Part shown: positions 58,201 through 64,000 of the stretch, piece by piece
Layout: every line of letters starts with the position of its first letter
How positions within the stretch are numbered: position 1 is the first letter of the stretch
DNA from: Oreohelix idahoensis
Taxonomy: Eukaryota > Mollusca > Gastropoda > Stylommatophora > Oreohelicidae
Reading direction: 5' to 3'
Length of the DNA: 64,000 bases
Assembly: GCA_024509875.1 (NCBI GenBank)
Contig: JAMPIV010003422.1
Location: forward strand, 131,001-195,000
Made by a program: the position numbers and the translations under genes
Notes under the pieces: generated by a model
Databases searched by the model: none
What the model was told of the DNA's origin: nothing
Seen by the model: the letters and a program-made list of their open reading frames with translations, nothing else

Positions 58201-59680
58201 CGACGGGAAGTGTCATGGTAGCTACATCCTTGGTTGCAGTTTGAATCTCCACTGTTTCTGTGGTGTATTGATCGGCCTGCACCAGGTGAGAACTCACAAC
58301 GGAATCGTAATCTAAACCGGTATCATATAAACACCTTATAGTGACACCATTACAGATGACATCTTCACACACTGGGGGGTGGTATGGTTCCTGTAGTTCT
58401 TCAGGTTTGACCTTCTTTTCCTTTTTCCCCGATGTCATAGCAGCACAATGAGGAGGTTTCCTTCTACAATGGTCAGTGTCATGATTGTTCATCTTACAAT
58501 TTTTACACCACCTTTTTCCTTGGTTGAAAGATTTTCTTTCATCATATTTCTTTTCATCGAATTGTGGGAATTTATTTTTATTTTCATACCGTGGCCTATC
58601 AAATTGGTGCTTACCTTTGTTTTGATCCCTAGGATCAAATTTATTAAAGTTCTGTGGTGCCCTAAAGTTATCCACTTGTTTCTTTTTATTACCTGTTACC
58701 TCTGCTTGAGCTGCTTGATACCTTTCAGCAACATTTAGCAACTCACCCAGCCTCTCTGCACCTTGTTCCATGAGAAACTTTCTCAGGTCTGGAGCCATGG
58801 ACTCTCTTAATTGCTCTATAAGGACCATTTCCTTAAGATCTTGGGTTTTCCCCAGAGAAGTCCATTTCTCCAAGTATGTCTCTATTCGTGCAGAAAACTG
58901 GTGATAGGTTTCACCTGACAGTAGTTTAGCATTCCTAAATTTTTTCCTATAAAATTCTGCATTCTTTTCATATCTTAACAAAAGAGCCTGCTTTAGCATG
59001 TCATAATTTTCCTGATCACCTCTGCTCATTTTTGCAAAAACTTCATAAGCTGCCCCACGAAGTCCTTGAGATAACTTTAAGCTCCACCTTTCTCTCTCTA
59101 ACCCATACGTGGTAGCTAATAGTTCATACCTATTTAGGTAGCTCTCTATATCATCGTCTTTCTCAACAAAATGATCTAAATGAAAATGCATAGCTGAGGT
59201 TGAGGCTCCTTGGCTAGCAGTGGCATCAGAGGCAAAGGGACTGGCACCATTTTCAGGAGCATGGCCTTGAAACTCAAACTCCCTTAGTCGTAACTCATGT
59301 TCCCTTTGTAATCTCTTCTCCTCCTTTTCTGCTTCCCTCTCTGCAGCTAATTTCTTCTCTTCCCTTTCTGCAGCTAATTTCTTCTCTTCCCTTTCTGCAG
59401 CTAATTTCTTCTCTTCCCTTTCTGCAGCTAATTTCTTCTCTTCCCTTTCTGCAGTCAATCTTCTTTCTTCTGCTTCCAATTTCTTAGCCTCAGCCTCAAT
59501 CTGCAACCTCTTAATTTCTTTTTCAGCCTCTAACTTTCTTTCGGCTTCAAACCTTCTTTCTTCGCGTTCAATAAATTTGTCACATTCCGTAGTGACATAG
59601 GCAACCATAACTTGCCCATCTAATCCTAACTCTTTTGCAGTCTGAACAGCAGCAGATCGAAATTTGGCCAGGTCCGCCAT
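55232..59680 (-). CDS. Gag-Pol polyprotein, Gmr1-like (integrase before reverse transcriptase), 1482 aa
   Basis: One intact frame encodes all replication proteins. Residues 33-135 are a charged coiled coil with four 9-residue EEKKLAAER repeats; about 165-330 are a Gag capsid-like region; 392-405 form a CCHC zinc knuckle (C392, C395, H400, C405). An aspartic protease follows, with DTG at 453-455 and ILG at 520-522. Next comes integrase: zinc-binding H626, H633, C663, C666, catalytic D696, D755, E791 (35 residues between the last two), and a GPY/F module at 932-934. Reverse transcriptase comes after it, with D1141 and FMDD at 1203-1206, where YxDD is more usual. RNase H is last (D1354, E1398, D1423, D1466). 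Integrase upstream of reverse transcriptase with Ty3/Gypsy-type domains defines the Gmr1 group. The ATG near the 5' LTR is the first that opens the frame. No chromodomain or envelope is seen. Confidence 0.95.
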   Translation of the reverse strand: MADLAKFRSAAVQTAKELGLDGQVMVAYVTTECDKFIEREERRFEAERKLEAEKEIKRLQIEAEAKKLEAEERRLTAEREEKKLAAEREEKKLAAEREEKKLAAEREEKKLAAEREAEKEEKRLQREHELRLREFEFQGHAPENGASPFASDATASQGASTSAMHFHLDHFVEKDDDIESYLNRYELLATTYGLERERWSLKLSQGLRGAAYEVFAKMSRGDQENYDMLKQALLLRYEKNAEFYRKKFRNAKLLSGETYHQFSARIETYLEKWTSLGKTQDLKEMVLIEQLRESMAPDLRKFLMEQGAERLGELLNVAERYQAAQAEVTGNKKKQVDNFRAPQNFNKFDPRDQNKGKHQFDRPRYENKNKFPQFDEKKYDERKSFNQGKRWCKNCKMNNHDTDHCRRKPPHCAAMTSGKKEKKVKPEELQEPYHPPVCEDVICNGVTIRCLYDTGLDYDSVVSSHLVQADQYTTETVEIQTATKDVATMTLPVARIKVKTRYVEGIIKAAVINEPIYPLILGCRYVFLGNPKRPVILATVQTRSQSKKEEDNPINTHPDEMRKAQAEDKTLKPCFKKLPKSHTPPGKGEFYMKNKLIYRKAGSESNGHGQLVLPTSYRTKVLELGHAIPFSGHMGISATGQRIACHYFWPGITEDIKRYVKSCPECQRVAPKHWTAPATLGEMPIVGTPFERVAVDLVGPLTRTKRRNSYILTLVDTCSMWGEAVALSSIDSKHVAEALLTIFTRLGFPNQILTDNGSQFKGKLTEEVFRIFQAKHFHCSVYHPQGNGQVERFNGTLMSILRKLAHEKPDTWDQYLHAALFAYREVPHSSTGMAPATLLFGRPIKGPLEALLRTWTDEKAEENITSSYQYVNELTTRLKTGWKLANENLKQARKKHAAYYNRKAKDRNLAVGEKVLLLLPGSQNKLQIGWQGPYTVLEKVSRTNYKIDKKGKEKIYHVNLLKKYLEREHQEETHLLTLSIAMEMKKEPLSSFEYPLHPCETAAQVKISTHLTKTQKERVQQVLNNHAEVLTDRPGHTNLLEYDMKLIDPTPVCMKPYSIPFAKEKALKEEIDYLLKEGIISHSESSYSSGVVLLRKPSGEHRLCIDYRRLNAITEGQVDPLPDTNQLFARLNKAKYFSKVDLSKGYYQIPVKPEVRPYLAFSTSEGHYEFNRLPFGLKNAPSVFSRMMRKLLDPLNNPCITNFMDDILIATETFEEHIDSLNMLFNRLREANLTARPTKCCVGCKELEFLGHTVYQGNMTPDPKNLEKLQKAPRPQTKKDVRSFVSLCGFYQKYIKNFNSICAPLTDLTRKGHPDRITWTPQCEMTYQELKEKLTSKPILKLPDLSQEFIVRTDASNIGLGATLLQKSDALDGELSPVAYASRKLNKAEINYSTSEKECLAVIWAIKKFNIYLYGKAFKLQTDHKPLSFLAQARHENSRLLRWSLLLAPYNFSIEYISGKTNLGADFLSRHPCDENHPKPQK

Positions 59681-59884
59681 TGTCTATCAGGTAAATTTAT
59701 ACAATGTCTAACCAACAATTCAATCTCTAAATATATATCTAATGGACAACACAGGCACCGTGAGCTCAACCTTATTTAATTCCACCCAAGGATACCTTTT
59801 AATTCTTATATTCCCTGAAGTGAATTACCCCCACTATTTTTAATAGGTAAAGATTCAAAATCCCAAGAGCGAGACCCCAATATA
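59681..59884 (-). other. 5' leader of the LTR element
   Basis: This is 204 bp between the 5' LTR and the Gag start codon, without a coding region. It contains the candidate primer site at its upstream end. The 68-codon frame at 59799-60005 crosses into the LTR and is not supported. Confidence 0.7.
59861..59879 (-). promoter_or_regulatory. Candidate primer-binding site
   Basis: In element orientation, TGGGGTCTCGCTCTTGGGA begins five bases after the 5' LTR. It starts TGG, as needed to pair with a tRNA CCA end. The first ten bases match a proline-tRNA-type site at nine positions, but the rest does not match well, so the primer is uncertain. Confidence 0.5.
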
Positions 59885-62313
59885 TGTGGTGAAGTGGGAT
59901 GTTATAAATATTTATAGGGGACTTAGTGTACTGACTGAGATCAGCTGTGAAGGTATCTATATCTAATAAGAGTAGTGTATTATAGATAACCTTACTTGCT
60001 GCCACATATATATATATATATCTCAGTCAGAATTATTCTGGAATAATGTGATGACTACGTTATATGTCTAGGGTATGTGTATGATGAAGTGTAAGTCATA
60101 ACAACAACAGACAGATAAACAATTTAATTTATTCCACCACACTTGACAACACTGTGACACTCACATACATATAACACTCTAAAGGATATCTTAAAGGAGT
60201 CACTGATAACTTTTCAAATAACAATATGTATTCATTGCTGTCATGAATGTATATGTGTCCTGATTCAAATACAAAGGGAACCAGGAATCACAATCAATTT
60301 TAATTACAAGTTATATGTACAGAATTTATTGATATGATTCATGTAGTGACATATATTATCAATGGTATCCTATGTGTGTCAGTTGTGTAGTAGTAATATG
60401 AGGTAATACTGGTTTTGTTTTGTTCAAGCTCTGTTGGTATTTGTCATCATGACTTCAATAGTTTGTTTCTATGGGAACTAGTATTGGAGATGTTCTCAGT
60501 TCCTGGTATTAAAACAATTTACTTCCCCTCTTAAGTTTATGTTACAATGTTATTTTAAGATGGGGTACATAATGTTGAGCTCAGCTGGCCACATCAGCTT
60601 ATCTTGCGTGATGGCGGCAGGAAAAGACTCCTCTGCTCGATTTCTCCCCTGGGCTCTGGAGACACCTCACTGATAGCTAAATGGACCAAGGAGTATGCTG
60701 TCCGACTCTGGATTCAGCAAAGCTCTGACCAGGTGCTGCTCAATAACGTTAAGACCACAGTCCCTGAAAACAAGAAGGATGTACCTTCTACTTCATAACT
60801 AATTGATACTCTAGTTCTACACTGAGCACAATACATCACAAACATTGAGTTCAGAGCGTTAGGCCAACTGTCAGCTTCATCTGAAATACTTTATACCAGT
60901 ATTTCCCTCCCTAATGGTTACTACGCCTCTGCAATTCCAGCATTATTTCTGTCTAATCAATAATCTAGGTGTCAGTGTACTGTTTGGCCATTCCATGCCG
61001 TTTTACTTTCCTCCGACACCTTCTGTTCAGGCTGGAGCATTATAGGCTTTTCCTCATGTTCGCTACTGAACTACACATATATACAGGCATAAATTAACAA
61101 TTTACATTCAATTTTCATTAAAAGATATTGAATATTTAAAACCTACCACAAGTCATGGAAATACACAGATACGTTGACTAGCAATGAATTCTGGCACAAA
61201 TACTGGCACAAATTCCCATCTGCTTATGTTCCAGGCTTTTATTTAGCAAAAATATGAGCTGGCTTCAACGCACTGTTGCTTCATCAAGCTTATTTGAACT
61301 AGTGGTCTCGAACTAACGCTCTGAATTGTGTATATTCGCAGCTCTAACCAATGAAACCACGTCTCCACATCTTTTCAAAAAAATACCCCTTCTATTCGTT
61401 TCCCATAACAACGCAAGATAGTATTTATAGCCCGACCAATCGTGTTTAGTCTTATATTTGTTGCGCTCCAATCAATTAGGAGTTAACATGGTAGGCTATT
61501 TCCGTAACGTAAGGTTTTTTCAAACACGTTATAAAAAAAATTTTAGGAGCAGAAATGATTTCATGCTGTCAGGCATCCCCACTATTTTATTTTGGTTATA
61601 ATTTATTAATTCCTAGACTATTTGCGTAACGTTTTACATATTCTTTGTCAGCAAGCCCTAAGGAACCCAAATATACAAATTTAAAAGAGCTAAGTGGCTG
61701 CGTTCAAAATATGCAATTTCTTCTACCTCCTGTTTCGAAGATGTGCTGTCTGGGTACTGTAATGTTTTCAAACGTAACCCATCTAATGTTATCTTTTCTA
61801 ATAAGCGTTTTTCAGGATTTTAAAACCTAACTCTGGGAAGGGTAGTGAATTTTATCACTGTCGATTTGAAATAAAGTTAGTGCATGTGGCCTTACACGCG
61901 TGATGGCAGCAATTGTGTATCGCGCGACGCGTGTTTAGTGTTGCACGTGTTCGGCTTTATGCCTCTCCCTTCTCTCTATCCTTTTTGAGTCCATCTGTTC
62001 GTTCGTTTTGGTAACGTAGTATAATTAATGTTAGGATTAATTTAGGTCATTACGCAGTGTGCCTCTCAATGTTTTTCTTAGAAATGCAATACCCGTTTTA
62101 ATGTGTTGTGGAAACGCTTGTATTTATGCAGTGGCTTATATTTAACGTGGAAACGTTACAATTTGCAGACTAAGCATAAAACAAAGGGGATTTCGAGTAC
62201 TGTCATTGTGACAGCACTGTTCTTTACCATTCTTCTTCCTTTTATTAAATTTATTTGTTAGGCTTTATATTTACCTGATAATTTATATATGTGGATTAGA
62301 ATATTCCACGACA
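59885..62313 (-). repeat. 5' LTR of the Gmr1-like element (2429 bp)
   Basis: The promoter LTR in element orientation. It is nearly identical to 52750-55164. It holds the GAGATCAGCTGTGAAGG box at 59937-59953. The CTCAG duplication follows at 62314-62318. Confidence 0.95.
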
Positions 62314-62580
62314 CTCAGCCAACAGATAAGTAACACATATTCTCAGCCAAGAGATAAGTAGCAAATAATGTCAGCCAACAGATAAGTAGCAGATATTCTC
62401 AGCCGAAAGATAAATAGCAAATATTATCTGTCAACAGCCAACAATTACGCAGCAAATATTCTCAGCCAAAAGATAAGTAACAAATATTCTCAGCCAAGAA
62501 TTAAGTAGCAAATATTCTCAGCCAATAGATAAGTACCAAATATTCTCAGCCAACAATTAAGTAGCAAATATTCTCTAGAC
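62314..62580. repeat. 28-bp minisatellite, right array
   Basis: About nine units of CTCAGCCAACAGATAAGTAG plus CAAATATT. The first unit directly abuts the LTR element and supplies the CTCAG target duplication. A stray unit lies near 63100-63125. Confidence 0.88.
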
Positions 62581-62929
62581 ACTAAAAAAAAACCAAATAA
62601 CAAACCCCCTTCTGATGACCATAATTATTCCTCTCAATCGCTGTCCAGAAAAACTTGTTTTGACAATTGTTCGTCCTTTCCCTGTAGCTCAAACTGAATT
62701 CTTCTTGAAGAACTCCTCGAAAATTCAATTTTGTGCACACGCGCCTTAAGTCGATTTATAGAAACATATTGGGCTTGGAAATCAATCAGGAACTCTATTT
62801 GGCTGCGAACTGTCAACGGATTTTTCTGTGGAGGTTTCGAATTTGACAAATAGAAACGTGGCTTCTTTTTTTTTAGAAACAATGTTTTTCCTCTCAAACT
62901 AGAGCGCCCGTGCTAGCTGTTGTCTCAAC
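62581..62929. other. Unassigned sequence before the retroposon end
   Basis: A minus-strand frame of 87 codons (62634-62897) has no recognised domain. The stretch may be the body of the retroposon whose 3' end follows. Confidence 0.35.
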
Positions 62930-62968
62930 CTTTACCCTGATGAAATAAAGATTTCGTTCGTTCAAGTA
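62930..62968 (+). mobile_element. Retroposon 3' end with TTCG tail
   Basis: TTTACCCTGATGAAATAAAG is followed by ATTTCGTTCGTTC. The same terminal sequence lies on the minus strand at about 45292-45313. The 5' limit is unknown. Confidence 0.6.
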
Positions 62969-63280
62969 GTTACCATAGTAACTAAAGAAACAAATAAAGG
63001 ACGGGCCTACTGATTCATATCCCATGTCGTACGCATCGAATAATACCAGGTTCTGTGTTGGCCTGACAATTCATCATTTCAAACAACGAGCTATAGAGAA
63101 AAATATTCTTAGCCAGTAGATAAGCAAAAATTATTAATAAAAATTAATTTGTTATTAAGACCACCGTTGCAAAGACACATCAATGCTTTAGAAAAGATTA
63201 TCTGCAAAGTTGCCAGGTACATAGGTAGTTCGATGCTCTATAGGGCGTTAAAAGGGAGATGATTTAATGATGACCCATCG

Positions 63281-63531
63281 TTTAAACTTCTTAACCAAGG
63301 GTGTATGCACACCTAGGAGTGCGAGACCTACCTTCAGGGGTGCGAGATATGCCAGATATTTTACATCATTAACATTATATAATACACATAACTCGAATGT
63401 ATTTGTACAAAATAGAACATTGACAACGTGAACTCACTACCGAATCTTAGTCATATTTTGTAAATAACATTTTCCAAAAACAAACTTGTATCTCTTTTTC
63501 TCATTTTTGGCATATTTTGTGAGCTAGAACA
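63281..63531. mobile_element. Fragment of the minisatellite-bearing hAT-like family
   Basis: AACTTCTTAACCAAGGG, GTGTATGCACACC and GTGCGAGACCTACCTTCAGG, then the unique spacer (TATAATACACATAACTC, TGTATTTGTACAAAATAGAAC), follow the same order as 1793-2035 and 30.9-31.1 kb. The 30-bp array is missing; a different hAT-like end follows. Confidence 0.6.
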
Positions 63532-63637
63532 ATGGTTCTCAACGTAGGCAATATGGCATCTCCAGGGAGGCATGCCATATTTCTAGGGGGCCACAGTAAG
63601 ATGGTAAAGTACCTTTTTCCAGCTAACAGTGACTATG
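63532..63637 (+). mobile_element. Possible hAT terminal fragment
   Basis: CAATGGTTCTCAACG (from about 63532) resembles the common hAT end CAGTGGTTCTCAACC and is followed by GGGGGCCACAG-type sequence, usual in such elements. The other end is not visible before the microsatellite and window edge. Confidence 0.4.
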
Positions 63638-63643
63638 AGGGGT

Positions 63644-63702
<59 letters not shown>

Positions 63703-63918
63703 GTCAGTTCCTCTTTCTTTCTTTCTGTCTCTCAGTCCATCTTTCTTTTTTCTTTTCTTTCTTTCCTACAAAAATTCTGTCAGTCCATCTTTATTTCTTT
63801 CTTTCTTTCTGTTAGTTTATCTTTCTTTCTGTCAGTTAATCTTTCTTTCTTTCTGTCTGTCAGTTCATCTTTCTTTCTTTCTGTCTGTCAGTTCATCTTT
63901 CTTTCTTTCTGTCAGTTC

Positions 63919-63949
<31 letters not shown>

Positions 63950-64000
63950 AGTCCATCTTTCATTCTTTCTTTCTGTCAGGTCATCGTTTTTTTTTTCTTT
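63638..64000. repeat. TTTC microsatellite with CTGTCAGT interruptions
   Basis: CTTT tetranucleotide runs alternate with TCTGTCAGTTCATC-type spacers, forming a loose compound repeat of about 30-40 bp that continues to the window edge. Confidence 0.92.

Larger units (their letters stand above)
52750..62313 (-). mobile_element. Complete Gmr1-like LTR retrotransposon, 9564 bp
   Basis: Two direct LTRs (52750-55164 and 59885-62313) enclose one long minus-strand Gag-Pol frame. A perfect 5-bp target duplication CTCAG (52745-52749 and 62314-62318) flanks the element. In element orientation the LTRs run TGTCGTGG...CACCACA. A candidate tRNA-primer site lies just inside the 5' LTR (right side), and a purine tract borders the 3' LTR (left side). 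By eye I find about ten substitutions and a few indels between the LTRs over 2.4 kb, so the insertion is recent. No envelope frame is present. The LTRs are long for the family. A solo LTR of the same family lies at 3534-5951. Confidence 0.95.

Noticed and set aside
52750..62313. Endogenous retrovirus with envelope
   Set aside because: There is no third frame between RNase H and the 3' LTR (only 67 bp), so there is no envelope gene.

Overview
This is a repeat-rich nuclear window from an animal, and I found no ordinary cellular gene in it. The metazoan reading rests on the transposon types: an intact Ty3/Gypsy-type LTR element of Gmr1-like domain order, hAT and pogo DNA transposons, several non-LTR (LINE) 3' ends, tRNA-derived SINEs, and abundant mini- and microsatellites. 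An invertebrate, perhaps a mollusc, is my impression only. I cannot name the species.

Layout. 1-7.2 kb is AT-rich intergenic DNA with a small hAT-like element (1791-2375) and an old LTR fragment (3240-3533 plus 5957 to about 6160), which is split by a solo LTR of the Gmr1-like family (3534-5951, target duplication CCCTC). 7.2-10.2 kb is a strange block written almost only in A and C on the + strand. 10.5-13.9 kb holds LINE 3' fragments and three minisatellites. 14.0-24.9 kb is one tandem array of a 31-bp unit, about 350 copies, with higher-order duplications. 25-29 kb has a LINE 3' end with a perfect 15-bp target duplication, a pogo/Tigger deletion derivative, and a decayed RNase H-type LINE. 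30.3-40.7 kb reads as one hAT-like element. It is filled with 22-bp and 30-bp minisatellites and was later hit by three solo LTRs, each with a perfect 5-bp target duplication. 41-48.4 kb has LINE and SINE fragments and microsatellites. 48436-50814 is an internally deleted ZMYM1-like hAT transposon with a perfect 8-bp duplication. 52750-62313 is a complete LTR retrotransposon on the minus strand with a perfect 5-bp duplication (CTCAG). The end of the window has more minisatellite, another hAT-like end and a TTTC microsatellite.

How the parts relate. The only long, intact and clearly functional reading frame is the 1482-residue Gag-Pol of the LTR element (55232-59680, minus). Its domain order is Gag, protease, integrase, reverse transcriptase, RNase H. 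Integrase before reverse transcriptase is the Ty1/copia order, but the sequences are Ty3/Gypsy-like, as in the Gmr1 group. Nearly identical LTRs, an intact frame and intact catalytic residues point to a recent insertion. All other long open frames (7.3-9.6 kb, 12.2-12.9 kb, 14-25 kb) come from biased composition or from tandem units that lack stop codons. They should not be taken as genes.
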